A stretch of 64,000 nt of DNA from an uncultured Bacteroidota bacterium. GTDB lineage: Bacteria > Bacteroidota > Bacteroidia > Chitinophagales > Chitinophagaceae. The notes below the pieces were generated by a model that was not told the origin of the DNA, did not search any database, and saw nothing but the letters and a program-made list of their open reading frames with translations. Positions 7,715 to 17,474 of this stretch are shown here, piece by piece. A program made the translations under genes and the position numbers. Every line of letters starts with the position of its first letter. Position 1 is the stretch's first letter. The DNA lies in NCBI GenBank assembly GCA_903927185.1, contig CAIYLW010000084.1:124001-188000 (forward strand), written 5' to 3'.

Positions 7715-10700
7715 TTAACTAAATAAATATTCTACATCTTCTTTTGTAAGTGTTTTTACAAAGCCTTCATCGTCTGTAATTAAATCTTTTGCAAGATTAC
7801 GTTTGCGCTCTTGCAGTTTCAAAATTTTATCTTCTACAGTATCCTTGCAAATCATGCGATAAGCGAATATGTTTTTTGTTTGTCCTATTCGATGTGTTCT
7901 GTCAATGGCTTGTTGTTCTACTGCAGGGTTCCACCAAGGGTCAACGATATAAACATAATCTGCAGCAGTTAAGTTTAGACCTACTCCTCCCGCTTTTAAT
8001 GAAATAAGAAATACACGGCATGAATCATCGTTTTGGAATCGCTGAATGGCTGCTTCTCTTTCATTGATGGTGCTGCTACCATCGAAGTATTCAAAATCAA
8101 CTTCCAGTTCTTTCATTTTATCTTTGATGAGAGAAAGCATGCCTAGAAATTGGGAAAAAATTAAAGCTTTGTGGTTACTGATGTTTTCTGTAATCTCTCT
8201 TCCAATTTCTTCTAATTTAACAGAAACATTTGGAAAACGTTCTGCCTCTTTTACGATTGCGGGGCTATCGCAAATTTGACGAAGCTTCATCAATCCTTGA
8301 AGAATAGTTAATTGCGATTTCTGGATACCTTGATTTTCAACAACTCCTAAAATTTTATCGCGATAATCGTTTCTATATGCGTCATAAATTTTTCGTTGCT
8401 CATCTCCCATTTCGCAGAACAAAACCATCTCTTGTTTTTCCGGAAGATCTTTTGCTACTTGCTCTTTGGTTCTTCTTAAAATGAATGGGTAGAGTATTTT
8501 TCTTAAGTGGTCTTTTTGTTCTTTTTCCCCGAATTTATCGATTGGCATCGAGAATTCGTGTTTGAAAAATTCCATTGATCCCAGCATGCCTGGGTTTAAG
8601 AAATTCATTTGTGCATAAATATCGAATGTGTTATTTTGAAGAGGAGTACCACTCAGACATAATCGATTTTTTGCTCGTAATAATCCAGCTGCTTTAGTTA
8701 CTTTACTTGATGGGTTTTTTATGGCCTGACTTTCATCTAGTATTACATAATCAAAATTTACTTCAACAAACTGTTTGATATCGCTTCTTAGTGTCCCATA
8801 TGTTGTTATTATTATATCGATATTTGTATCGCTTAGTGTGCCTTTTGATCTTGTACCACCATGATGCATATAGAAACTTAGCTCAGGTGTAAATTTTTTG
8901 ATTTCATTCTGCCAGTTATACATTAGGGTGGTAGGACATACCACTAGTGCTTTTAGGCTTCCATTTTCTTTTTTCAAATAGTGTAAGAAGCTAAGTGCTT
9001 GTATGGTTTTACCAAGACCCATATCATCAGCTAAAATCCCACCCCATTGTACTTCTCGTAAATAGTTAAGCCATTGAAAACCACTTTCCTGATAGGGTCG
9101 CAATATGGCTCTTAGATGTTCTGGTGCAGGTATGGTTTTAATTGTGTGATTTTCTTTTAATCGTTCATATTTTTCTTCTAGTTGAAAGAAAAGTTCTTCT
9201 TCATCCCTTTGTAAGTAAAGTTCCTCAATTACACTAAAGTGATATTTACTTAATTTAATACTTCCTTGTTTTCCATCACCTACTCTGAAAAGAAGCGCAT
9301 ATTTTTTTATCCATTCTTCTGGTAGTATTCCAAGGGTACCATCGCCTAATTGAACAAACTGTTGTTTATTGGTAAGTGCTTTTTTAACATCTTCAACTGT
9401 TACTTTTTGCTCGCCAAAATTGATTTGAATTTTAGCGTCAAACCAATCTGTATTACTACTGATAAAAATTTGAGTAGAAGGTTTTGCAGTATTGAATCGG
9501 AAGTTTTTCAATGCTTCAAAACCAAGTACTGGAATATTCATTTCTTTGGTTGCGTCTATAAAAAGGAAAAACCAGTTATTTTTTAAGACATCTGAACCTT
9601 TTAAAGCCAGCGAATTACTATCAGTAGGATGAATAAATTGAGAGTGTAATGATTCAATACGAAGCATCATTTCTTTCTCTACTTCAAGGTCTCTTTGGAT
9701 AATTAAAATTTTATCTTCTACAGGAAGAATTATTTTTTCTTTATCTGTTGGCCTTACTTCATAACCTTTATAAATGAAAATTGGTTGAAATAGTAAGTAG
9801 TCGCCTTTTTCTTTTAACTGAATTTTCCAGTCGGGCTTTATATCTTTAATTTCTTCTTTCTGAACATTGGTAAAATGTACATAATACTCTTTCGAAAGAG
9901 GCATTACATAACTCAGTAATTCATTATTCCAGGCTTCAGCAGGTATAGCTATTTTGCCAGTGGGTAAATATTTCTCCACCTGCATAATGTCTTCAGGTTT
10001 CTGCCAGGTGTAAAATTGGTTATGGTATTGAAAAAGTAATGCTGATTCAGTTTCATTTTCGGAAATATTTAAATCCGCAAGGGGAAGTTTGACTCTACAG
10101 TCAATTGAATAAAAGCCATTAGCATAACTTACTTCAAATTCAGGGCTTATAAATTTTTCACTGAACTCTGCGGGTAATAAATTTTGAGTAGTAAATATTT
10201 TTTTTGCAGGCAGGTAAAAGATAAAATTGCTTCCTGTTAGTTCCAAAAACAATTTCCTGATTTTTGGATGGAGGTATTCATTTATCAAGTGCCTTGTTTC
10301 TTCAGGTAATTCATCATTATGTTGCTGAATAATGTTTTCCCAAATACCACTAAATGGAGAGTTGCGATTTAAATAACGATTTACTTCACCCGACATTAGC
10401 TTTCTCAACTGTTGCAAAAGCATCTTGTCGTCTTCGCTGAATACTTCTGTGTTTACAAATTTAGTTAAGTCAATCTTTGAAGTTTTTGAAACATATTTTG
10501 TCCCTGTTTCATCTACTTCACCTTGAATAGCTTCTAACGAAATATATGGGTAACCTAATTCATTACATGTAATTACAACACCTAATTTAAGAATTGTATT
10601 TTGTTCTGGATCTGTTTTAAAATCGAACTGATTGATGGTAGGTTCTAATGGTCTTGGCCTTAATTCTGCTCCTGAATTTGAAGTAACTCTTTTAATACTT

Positions 10701-11476
10701 GTATCTAATACCCTCAAAAAGGGTTTATTATCAGTATAGGTAAATTCAAATTTTCCCTTTAAATCATCAGTTAGTGTGTACCCATAAAGTGCAAGGAGCT
10801 TATTTTTTTCCTTATCCCAATTGCGAATGCTATCAAAATAGTTAGTTCCATAATTTTGAAGTAACTGTAATAAGACAACACTTTTGTGCATGCAAAGGGG
10901 ATGTTCTGTATCGCTTTGGCAATTACAACTTGTATCAAAATTTCTTTCTTCATTTTTTTGAATCAAAACTTTAAAAGTTTCATTTTCATAGTCTAATGAA
11001 GCCAATACTCTTTCGTCTTTTGCTTCTTGAATTGTTGAACGAGTACTTCTTAAATAATTTTCTGCCTCTTCGAAATTTTCTTTTCTTGTTAAGAGTCTGA
11101 TCAATTTCAGATCAAGTTGTTTCATTTTAACTACTGTATGCCGTTGGTCATAAACAGTTTCTTTATCACCTAATAAATTTTTATCTAGAAGGTCCTGTAA
11201 ATGAAATAATGCACCTGCTTTATGTCGACAAATTTCTGAAAGGTTATAAGGGCAAGTACAACGAAGAGATAAAGTTTTTGGGTCTTTAAATTGGGTAATA
11301 TGTACTTTGTAATAAGTGGAGTATCCATCATCTTTCACTCGAAAGATAACTGCTCCCATGAGATCATCATATTCCAATAGTTCCACATTCCCAAGAGCGT
11401 GAATTTTCTTTCCTCGGCGAATAACTTCTTCAGTACCGCTATTGTAAATATGTTTAACTAAATAAGGTAATGCCAT
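7715..11476 (-). CDS. SNF2-family DNA-dependent ATPase/helicase with SWIM zinc finger(s)
   Basis: 1253 aa, cytoplasmic. The N-terminus has a SWIM zinc finger, C73-x-C75-x7-C83-x-H85. A second SWIM-like pattern follows at C184-x-C186-x8-C195-x-H197. The middle is a long unassigned region of beta-rich character. The C-terminal ~450 residues are the SNF2 motor: motif I DDMGLGKTIQAL, motif II DESQ in place of DEAH, motif III LSGTPLQNN, and the helicase C-terminal motifs SLKAGGVGLNLTAADYV and QAIDRTHRIGQ. Bacterial SNF2 proteins of this layout are linked to transcription recycling or DNA repair; the exact role is unknown. It is monocistronic and ends at the shared terminator. Confidence 0.9.
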   Translation of the reverse strand: MALPYLVKHIYNSGTEEVIRRGKKIHALGNVELLEYDDLMGAVIFRVKDDGYSTYYKVHITQFKDPKTLSLRCTCPYNLSEICRHKAGALFHLQDLLDKNLLGDKETVYDQRHTVVKMKQLDLKLIRLLTRKENFEEAENYLRSTRSTIQEAKDERVLASLDYENETFKVLIQKNEERNFDTSCNCQSDTEHPLCMHKSVVLLQLLQNYGTNYFDSIRNWDKEKNKLLALYGYTLTDDLKGKFEFTYTDNKPFLRVLDTSIKRVTSNSGAELRPRPLEPTINQFDFKTDPEQNTILKLGVVITCNELGYPYISLEAIQGEVDETGTKYVSKTSKIDLTKFVNTEVFSEDDKMLLQQLRKLMSGEVNRYLNRNSPFSGIWENIIQQHNDELPEETRHLINEYLHPKIRKLFLELTGSNFIFYLPAKKIFTTQNLLPAEFSEKFISPEFEVSYANGFYSIDCRVKLPLADLNISENETESALLFQYHNQFYTWQKPEDIMQVEKYLPTGKIAIPAEAWNNELLSYVMPLSKEYYVHFTNVQKEEIKDIKPDWKIQLKEKGDYLLFQPIFIYKGYEVRPTDKEKIILPVEDKILIIQRDLEVEKEMMLRIESLHSQFIHPTDSNSLALKGSDVLKNNWFFLFIDATKEMNIPVLGFEALKNFRFNTAKPSTQIFISSNTDWFDAKIQINFGEQKVTVEDVKKALTNKQQFVQLGDGTLGILPEEWIKKYALLFRVGDGKQGSIKLSKYHFSVIEELYLQRDEEELFFQLEEKYERLKENHTIKTIPAPEHLRAILRPYQESGFQWLNYLREVQWGGILADDMGLGKTIQALSFLHYLKKENGSLKALVVCPTTLMYNWQNEIKKFTPELSFYMHHGGTRSKGTLSDTNIDIIITTYGTLRSDIKQFVEVNFDYVILDESQAIKNPSSKVTKAAGLLRAKNRLCLSGTPLQNNTFDIYAQMNFLNPGMLGSMEFFKHEFSMPIDKFGEKEQKDHLRKILYPFILRRTKEQVAKDLPEKQEMVLFCEMGDEQRKIYDAYRNDYRDKILGVVENQGIQKSQLTILQGLMKLRQICDSPAIVKEAERFPNVSVKLEEIGREITENISNHKALIFSQFLGMLSLIKDKMKELEVDFEYFDGSSTINEREAAIQRFQNDDSCRVFLISLKAGGVGLNLTAADYVYIVDPWWNPAVEQQAIDRTHRIGQTKNIFAYRMICKDTVEDKILKLQERKRNLAKDLITDDEGFVKTLTKEDVEYLFS

Positions 11477-11615
11477 AGTATTTTAATTGCCATATACACC
11501 TGCCAAGAATTTTGGTAACCGTTCGAACAGGGCAATTTGCAAAAGTAAAGGAAAGCAGATTGCTTTTTGATGCTAATTAAGAAAATTGTGGAAGAAATGT
11601 TTGTTAATTAGTTAA

Positions 11616-12338
11616 TTAGGCCACAACTAAATCGCCATTCCGATAAATTGGTAAAATATTGGCAAGATTAGGGCTTACACAATATTCTAGATCCTTTTCC
11701 AGTCCATAAGCTGCAAGCCGATGCCAATGAGTAGTTTTTCGAATAAAGTCAAACATTTTATGTTGTTGTGAAGTATAAAGTTCAGAAGCCATCAAACTAC
11801 TGTCGCAATGTATTGTAAATTCAGATTTTATTTGATTGATAACTGCTCCGGCAAACAAAGCATCTTCTATATTTACTCTATCCTTCCATGCAGAACAACC
11901 AAGTAGCACATTTTTTTTAGATTTTACCAAAAACTCACAAACAGCATGTAGGTTAGGGAAAGATCCTGTTACAATTTCTGATGCCCCTTCATTAAGCGCC
12001 ATATGCAAAAGTTTAGTCCCATTAGTAGTAGTAAGCACTAAAGTTTTGCCTTCAATAAATGAGCGTGGATATTCTGCTGGTGAGTTCCCATGTGCCAAGC
12101 CCTCAATTACTTTTCCATCTCTTTCACCAGCTGTAATCCCCCCAACTCTCTTACCAATTTCGATACAAGCGTTAACTTCTGCTACGGGAATTACTTTTGT
12201 TGCCCCATTATACAAAGCTGTTGCAATAGTTGAAGTTGCTCTAAATACATCAATAACTACTACAATACTATTTTTGATATCATAGATTTCTAAAAGCTTA
12301 GGAGATAGTACTGTGTGAAGGGTAGGTTTTTCAAACAT
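11616..12338 (-). CDS. comB: 2-phosphosulfolactate phosphatase family protein
   Basis: 240 aa, matching the ComB family, which hydrolyses 2-phosphosulfolactate to sulfolactate (Mg-dependent; first described in coenzyme M synthesis). Diagnostic segments are VVVIDVFRATSTIATAL, GITAGERDGKVIEGLAHGNSPAEY, VLTTTNGTKLLH and LLGCSAWKDRVNIEDALFAGA. No ComA or ComC gene is nearby, so the pathway is not shown here; in Bacteroidetes a link to sulfonate metabolism such as sulfonolipids is possible but speculative. An exact -7 element lies 5 nt upstream of the start codon, implying a leaderless or nearly leaderless mRNA. Confidence 0.85.
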   Translation of the reverse strand: MFEKPTLHTVLSPKLLEIYDIKNSIVVVIDVFRATSTIATALYNGATKVIPVAEVNACIEIGKRVGGITAGERDGKVIEGLAHGNSPAEYPRSFIEGKTLVLTTTNGTKLLHMALNEGASEIVTGSFPNLHAVCEFLVKSKKNVLLGCSAWKDRVNIEDALFAGAVINQIKSEFTIHCDSSLMASELYTSQQHKMFDFIRKTTHWHRLAAYGLEKDLEYCVSPNLANILPIYRNGDLVVA

Positions 12339-12343
12339 AGTTG

Positions 12344-12351
12344 CAAAGATA
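12344..12351 (-). promoter_or_regulatory. Bacteroidetes -7 promoter element (comB)
   Basis: TATCTTTG on the minus strand fits TAnnTTTG. Only 5 nt separate it from the ATG at 12338. Confidence 0.4.
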
Positions 12352-12373
12352 AATAAACTGGCTATTTAATCTT

Positions 12374-12799
12374 TCAACATGTAGATTCTGTTTTAAAAAG
12401 GGGATCTTCTTTCAATTGAGCTATATGTTTAGGCTCGAGAGGTTTAGTTATATATTTGAATATTAAAGGATGTTCACCAGCTTTCATTTCGGTTTCTGGA
12501 TCTAATGCTGATGTAAGAACTATGATTTTAGTACGATTATGGAATTTTTTGTAATCCTTATCATATTGGTTTAAAAAATCCCAACCGTTAAATATTGGCA
12601 TATTTATATCAAGAAAAACCAATTCTGGAATTTTTTGTTGTTCTATGGGAAGTTTTGATTGTTGCTCGAAATATTCAAGTGCCTTTTTCCCGTCCTCCAG
12701 TTTCACAATTGATTCACAGAAACCTTCATCACTCATAATAATTTCACTTATCATCTGAACCATAGAATCGTCGTCAACATTCATTACCATGTCAAGCAT
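12374..12799 (-). CDS. single-domain response regulator (receiver only)
   Basis: 141 aa, a CheY-like fold with the acidic triad D9/D10/D11, phospho-acceptor D64 (LVFLDINMP), Thr/Ser in VLTSA and the switch lysine in YITKPLEP. There is no output domain. It starts 4 bp after the PAS histidine kinase stop, so the two form one transcript and a cognate pair. Its receiver shares the D-I-N-x-P-x3-GWDFLNxY signature with the fused receivers at 50569-51378 and 54286-55338. ATGs at codons 4 and 6 are possible alternative starts. Confidence 0.85.
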   Translation of the reverse strand: MLDMVMNVDDDSMVQMISEIIMSDEGFCESIVKLEDGKKALEYFEQQSKLPIEQQKIPELVFLDINMPIFNGWDFLNQYDKDYKKFHNRTKIIVLTSALDPETEMKAGEHPLIFKYITKPLEPKHIAQLKEDPLFKTESTC

Positions 12800-12803
12800 G
12801 TAC

Positions 12804-14375
12804 TTATTTTTTAAATGATATTGTAAAAGTAGTTCCTATATTAATTTTGCTATCCACATTTATTGTTCCACCCAAAGAAGTGATTTGCGCATGGATTAAA
12901 TATAATCCAATTCCACGACTTTCAGGATGGTGGTGAAATTTTTGATGAAGACCAAAAATTTTATCTTTTACCTGTTTCATATCAAATCCTATTCCATTGT
13001 CTGTATAAGTTAAAATTATTTCATCCTCTTTTACTGCAGTATGTATCGTAATCACAGTAGCTCTTTCAAGACTTCTATATCTAATTGAATTAGTAATTAG
13101 ATTTTGAAATATGCTTTCTAAGTAAGGCTCATTGAATTTTACATGCTCAGCGGATGAAAAATCCGACGAAATACTGGTATTTGTTTCAATAAATAGAGAA
13201 TGGATTGACCTAGTAATTTTATTCAACGACTTTTTAAAACTGATCATTTCAGTTTGGATATTAAGATTGTCTTTAACAACAAGAATATCTATTAAATCAT
13301 TCAAAGTTTCGTTTAGATGAAAAGTAGTGGATTTAAAGCCCTCTAATAATTTTAATGAACGTTCTGTTTTAACAGTGCCGAAGTCTAACAATTTAATCAT
13401 CGATGTTAAATTGGTCAGTGGGGCTCTTAAATTATGTGAAACGATATACGAGAACTGCTTCAAATCGTAATTATTTTTTGTAAGTTCCTTGATTAAAATT
13501 TTCTTTTCTTCATCCGCTTTTTTCCTGATAGAAATATCCCTGGAATTAACTACGAGACCGTTAATATTGGGGTTGTTTATCTGATTTGTTGCTTGAGCTT
13601 CAATATAAAAATAGTTGCTATTTTTATCAAGTAGTCTAAATTCTGTTAGTTCACTAATACCCCCATTTTCAATTAGTTTTTTAAATGATTGCATTACTAA
13701 AGGAAAATCATCAGGGTGTACAATTTCAGAAAAATTTCTTTTTTGTAATTCATTCTCTTCATAACCCATTAGTTGCCTAGCTGAGGCACTTTGGTATATG
13801 ATATCTCCACTAACTGAAATAATGGTTATAATGTCTGTAATATTATGGATTAGCGATCGAAGTTTTTCCTCACTTGCCTTGATGGAATCTTCAATTTTTC
13901 TTTTTTCAGTGATATCTCTTGAAATCAAAATAATGGCATTAAATGCGGGATTATTTAATTGAACATTTCCAATACTTTCAATAAGTAGGTATTTGCCCGA
14001 TTTTGAGCAAAATCGAAATTCAGCTAATTTATCAATTCCTTCTTTGGTTAATATATTATTAAATTTTTCGCTTATTATTTCTTTATCATCTGGATGAATT
14101 AATTCAAGAATATGTCTGCCATTTAGCTCTTCTGCTTCGTAACCCAATATTTTTTTTATAGTTTTATTATTGTAAATAATGATTCCTTGCTTATTTACAA
14201 GTGTAACTATGTCTGAAATATTATCTATGATTTGTTTGGTACGTTCATCTGAATATTTTTTTTCTCGAATGTCATCTACATTGCTGGAATATTCTTCTTG
14301 AATTTCTTTAACTAATTGAAACCTCGATTTTATTTTTAGTAAGGTATCCGTGAATATTCTGTTCACACTTCTCAT
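12804..14375 (-). CDS. PAS-PAS sensor histidine kinase (cytoplasmic)
   Basis: 523 aa without a convincing membrane helix. Order: N-terminal coiled segment (1-45), PAS 1 (about 48-160), PAS 2 (about 168-285), HisKA dimerisation helix with phospho-acceptor H314 (SYIVSHNLRAPLTN), then the ATP-binding domain with N-box LITNSIRYRS, G1 DNGIGFDM and G2 RGIGLYLIHAQ. Each PAS ends with the DIT/DIS PAC signature. The signal is unknown and no haem or flavin motif stands out. It is co-transcribed with the receiver gene 4 bp downstream. Confidence 0.9.
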   Translation of the reverse strand: MRSVNRIFTDTLLKIKSRFQLVKEIQEEYSSNVDDIREKKYSDERTKQIIDNISDIVTLVNKQGIIIYNNKTIKKILGYEAEELNGRHILELIHPDDKEIISEKFNNILTKEGIDKLAEFRFCSKSGKYLLIESIGNVQLNNPAFNAIILISRDITEKRKIEDSIKASEEKLRSLIHNITDIITIISVSGDIIYQSASARQLMGYEENELQKRNFSEIVHPDDFPLVMQSFKKLIENGGISELTEFRLLDKNSNYFYIEAQATNQINNPNINGLVVNSRDISIRKKADEEKKILIKELTKNNYDLKQFSYIVSHNLRAPLTNLTSMIKLLDFGTVKTERSLKLLEGFKSTTFHLNETLNDLIDILVVKDNLNIQTEMISFKKSLNKITRSIHSLFIETNTSISSDFSSAEHVKFNEPYLESIFQNLITNSIRYRSLERATVITIHTAVKEDEIILTYTDNGIGFDMKQVKDKIFGLHQKFHHHPESRGIGLYLIHAQITSLGGTINVDSKINIGTTFTISFKK

Positions 14376-14553
14376 AGATTAATAACAAGCTTAAATTAAA
14401 TGGGATAAAAAAGCTTTCTTAAATATAGATATAAAAAATGAGTATATAACTGATTGTAATCATATTGTTTTTAACAACTTTCTTGAACCATTTTTCTGAT
14501 AAATAATCAAAAAATACCCAATTTTAGGCTTTATTTTGTATAAAAATTAGTAT

Positions 14554-15090
14554 ATGATAATGCTATATGCTTTACTGTTTTTAATTGGAATCATTCTTAT
14601 AATAGCTGTATTTATTAAGAAAACATACAAAATTGAAAGAGAAATAATTATTGATCAGCCTGTTGGGCGAGTGTTTGATTATATCCTTTATTTGAAACAT
14701 CAACTCAATTTTAATAAATGGTGGATGATTGATAAGCAAGTAAAAATGGAGTTTAAGGGGGAAGATGGTAAAGTTGGAGCAATTGTTTGTTGGAATAGTA
14801 CCAATAAAAAACTTGGGAAAGGGGAACAAGAAATTAAAGTTGTAGAATTGAATAATCGAATTGATTTTGAAATCAGGTTTGTCAGCCCTTTCGCTAATAA
14901 AGCACAAATTTATATGATTACTGAGCCCATCACTGATGAGATCACCAGATTTAAATGGGGATTCATTGGGGGAAATAAATTTCCTCTAACACTCATGAAT
15001 CCATTGATGGATAAACTTTTAGGGAATGATCTAGCTACAAGTGCAGCTAATCTGAAAAAAATTTTGGAGTTTGAAATAGCAGCTCAATAA
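14554..15090 (+). CDS. membrane-anchored SRPBCC (START-like) family protein
   Basis: 178 aa. It has one N-terminal transmembrane helix (LYALLFLIGIILIIAVFIKK, about residues 4-23). The following domain starts KIEREIIIDQPVGRVFDYIL, the typical opening of polyketide-cyclase/SRPBCC ligand-binding folds, and ends with an amphipathic helix near SAANLKKILEFEIA. It probably binds a small hydrophobic ligand; no function can be assigned. It stops 17 bp before the dioxygenase gene, so co-transcription is likely. Confidence 0.75.
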   Translation: MIMLYALLFLIGIILIIAVFIKKTYKIEREIIIDQPVGRVFDYILYLKHQLNFNKWWMIDKQVKMEFKGEDGKVGAIVCWNSTNKKLGKGEQEIKVVELNNRIDFEIRFVSPFANKAQIYMITEPITDEITRFKWGFIGGNKFPLTLMNPLMDKLLGNDLATSAANLKKILEFEIAAQ

Positions 15091-15107
15091 ATAGGTTAAA
15101 TTCGGTA

Positions 15108-15941
15108 ATGACTAGTCTTTCAAAACTAAGAAAGTTTACAGAAGATTTCCCCTTGCAAGAGACATTGATGCCTGTTTTATTTGTGGGTCATGGCTCGCCT
15201 ATGAATGGTATTGAAATAAATGAATTTAGTAGAAAATGGATTGATTTAGCTGGTCAAATAAATAAGCCAAATGCAGTACTGGTCGTTTCTGCACATTGGT
15301 ATATTAATAGCACCAAAATAACAGCCATGGATTTTCCTTCCACTATTCATGATTTTGGTGGTTTTCCACAAGAACTATTTGAAGTACAATATCCCGCCCC
15401 CGGAAGTTTGGTATTAGCAGAAGAAACAAAAAATATTATTCATACTGCAAAAGTGGAATTGGATCACGATTGGGGTTTGGATCATGGAACATGGTCTATA
15501 GTCCGAAATATGTATCCAGACGCAGATGTGCCTATTTTGCAGTTGAGTATCGATTATACAAAACCCGCTGCTTACCATTACGAATTAGCAAAAGAATTAT
15601 TCCAATTGCGTAAAAGAGGCATTCTCATTATAGGTAGTGGCAATATGGTTCATAATTTAAGAATGTTAGCATGGGACAAGTTGAATGTGGAGGGATTTGG
15701 TTTTGATTGGGCCTTAGAAATGAATCATAATTTCAAGAGCCTCATTCAGAGAGGTAATCATGATTCATTAATTCACTATGAAAATTTAGGAATGGAAGCT
15801 TTATTATCAATTCCAACACCCGAACACTATTTGCCTCTCATCTATAGTATTGGATTATCTACCAAGCAGGATGCTATAAATTTCTTTAACGATAAAGTAG
15901 TAGCTGGTTCACTTACTATGACATCAGTACAATTTGGCTAG
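15108..15941 (+). CDS. ygiD: 4,5-DOPA-extradiol-type dioxygenase
   Basis: 277 aa, closely resembling E. coli YgiD over its whole length (FVGHGSPMNGIE, VVSAHWYI, TIHDFGGFPQELFEVQYPAPGS, WGLDHGTWSI, GSGNMVHNLR, PTPEHYLPLIYSIG). The metal ligands are the histidines in GHGSP, SAHW and GSGNMVHN. The family is a class III extradiol ring-cleavage dioxygenase (LigB-like, plant DODA homologue); the physiological substrate in bacteria is unsettled. It follows the SRPBCC gene by 17 bp. Confidence 0.9.
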   Translation: MTSLSKLRKFTEDFPLQETLMPVLFVGHGSPMNGIEINEFSRKWIDLAGQINKPNAVLVVSAHWYINSTKITAMDFPSTIHDFGGFPQELFEVQYPAPGSLVLAEETKNIIHTAKVELDHDWGLDHGTWSIVRNMYPDADVPILQLSIDYTKPAAYHYELAKELFQLRKRGILIIGSGNMVHNLRMLAWDKLNVEGFGFDWALEMNHNFKSLIQRGNHDSLIHYENLGMEALLSIPTPEHYLPLIYSIGLSTKQDAINFFNDKVVAGSLTMTSVQFG

Positions 15942-15997
15942 TTCTGTTTTGTTTGATGATTTTATTTTGAATTAAATTCTTAGAAAAAATATTTATT

Positions 15998-16972
15998 ATG
16001 AAAGCATTTTGGAAACAGATAGTTATTAATAATATCCTCAGAGATAAAAATCTGGAAAATAATGGGAAAGCTTTAAACGACTTTCAGGTGGCTAAGAGCT
16101 ACCGGGAATTAAAAATCACAATAAATCATTTTTTCAAAGATTTTATATTTATTATCATAGGGATATTTTCAGCATCATTTGGGCTAAAAGGTTTTTTATT
16201 AACCAATCATTTTATTGATGGTGGTGCAACTGGTATTTCGTTGCTCATTTCTTCTATTACAAAAATTCCATTATACAGTTTGATCATAACCATTAATATA
16301 CCGTTCATGTTTCTAGGGTACAAAATAATGGGAAAGGTCTTTGCTATAAAGACGGTACTTGCAATTGCTGGTCTAGCTATTTGTGTTGCATTTATTGATT
16401 TTCCATTTGTTACCAATGATAAATTATTAGTTGCCATATTTGGAGGGATGTTTTTAGGAGGAGGAATTGGATTTGCAGTTAGAGGAGGTGCAGTGATTGA
16501 TGGAACAGAAGTGCTTGCTATTTTTCTGAGTAAAAAACTGGGAACTACCTTGGGTGACGTTATTATAATTATCAATGTCATGATATTTTCATTGGCAGCC
16601 TACTTGCTTTCTATTGAAATTGCACTTTATAGTATGATCACTTATTTATCAGCATCCAAAACACTTGATTTTATTATTGAGGGAATTGAGGAATATACTG
16701 GTGTAACCATAATCTCCTCTCACTTTGTAGAAATCAGACAAATGATTATTAATAAAATGGGGAGGGGCGTTACACTATATAGCGGTAGACAGGGTTATGG
16801 GAAAAAGGGCCCAACAAAAGAAAACGATATTGTCTATACAGTAATTACAAGACTTGAATTGAATAAACTCAAAGCTGAATTAGAAAAAATAGATCCTCAT
16901 GCATTTGTAGTGATGAGTAGTGTAAAAGATACAAAAGGAGGAATGATTAAGAAAAGACCACTTTCTCACTGA
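15998..16972 (+). CDS. YitT family membrane protein
   Basis: 324 aa. After a ~45-residue hydrophilic N-terminus there are five to six transmembrane helices (about residues 48-220), including the glycine-rich FGGMFLGGGIGFAVRGGAVIDGTEVLAIFL typical of YitT/DUF161. A cytosolic DUF2179 domain follows (GVTIISSHFVEIRQMI, GRGVTLYSGRQGYGKKGP). The family is thought to be a transporter or channel of unknown substrate. An imperfect promoter element (TTATTTTG, 15962-15969) precedes it. The VOC gene starts 15 bp downstream. Confidence 0.85.
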   Translation: MKAFWKQIVINNILRDKNLENNGKALNDFQVAKSYRELKITINHFFKDFIFIIIGIFSASFGLKGFLLTNHFIDGGATGISLLISSITKIPLYSLIITINIPFMFLGYKIMGKVFAIKTVLAIAGLAICVAFIDFPFVTNDKLLVAIFGGMFLGGGIGFAVRGGAVIDGTEVLAIFLSKKLGTTLGDVIIIINVMIFSLAAYLLSIEIALYSMITYLSASKTLDFIIEGIEEYTGVTIISSHFVEIRQMIINKMGRGVTLYSGRQGYGKKGPTKENDIVYTVITRLELNKLKAELEKIDPHAFVVMSSVKDTKGGMIKKRPLSH

Positions 16973-16987
16973 TTAAAAATAATAGAA

Positions 16988-17395
16988 ATGAGACAGCAAA
17001 TAGCACATATAGCCTTGGTTGTAAAAGAATATGACGAAGCAATAGCATTTTATACACAGAAACTCCAGTTTAAACTGGTGGAAGACACAAAGCTTTCAGA
17101 AATAAAACGTTGGGTTATGGTGGCACCTCCGGGCAGCTCGAATACTTGTTTGTTATTGGCGAAGGCGGCTACCCCAGAACAAGCATCTTCAATTGGAAAC
17201 CAAACTGGTGGTAGGGTTTTCCTATTTCTATACACAGATGATATTTGGCGAGATTATGAAAAAATGAACAGCATGGGTGTTGAGTTTATTCGCCAGCCTT
17301 CTGCGGAAGATTACGGTATAGTTACAGTATTCAAAGACCTCTATGGGAATCTCTGGGATTTAATTCAGCCCATTAATACTAATTGGACTTTCTAG
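16988..17395 (+). CDS. VOC (glyoxalase/bleomycin-resistance) family protein
   Basis: 135 aa, one vicinal-oxygen-chelate domain with paired beta-alpha-beta-beta-beta units. The N-terminal half starts IAHIALVVKEYDEAIAFYTQKL (likely ligand H7); the second half contains GRVFLFLYTDDIWRDYEKM and ends VFKDLYGNLWDLIQP (candidate metal-site residues). It may be a metal-dependent lyase, isomerase or dioxygenase; the substrate cannot be inferred. It sits 15 bp after the YitT gene. Confidence 0.8.
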   Translation: MRQQIAHIALVVKEYDEAIAFYTQKLQFKLVEDTKLSEIKRWVMVAPPGSSNTCLLLAKAATPEQASSIGNQTGGRVFLFLYTDDIWRDYEKMNSMGVEFIRQPSAEDYGIVTVFKDLYGNLWDLIQPINTNWTF

Positions 17396-17474
17396 TTTTT
17401 CAAAAATGCACTAACTTGTTTATAACTTTCAGCATACTGATAGTTATACGATTGCTAAAGCCAAAACTAGATTT

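Noticed and set aside
11552..11566. AAAGCA-gat-TGCTTT hairpin with a T run, between comB and the helicase gene
   Set aside because: It would act rightward, where no gene is transcribed; too short to call.
11836..12285. 149-codon rightward frame antisense to comB
   Set aside because: Shadow of comB, which matches its family over the whole length.
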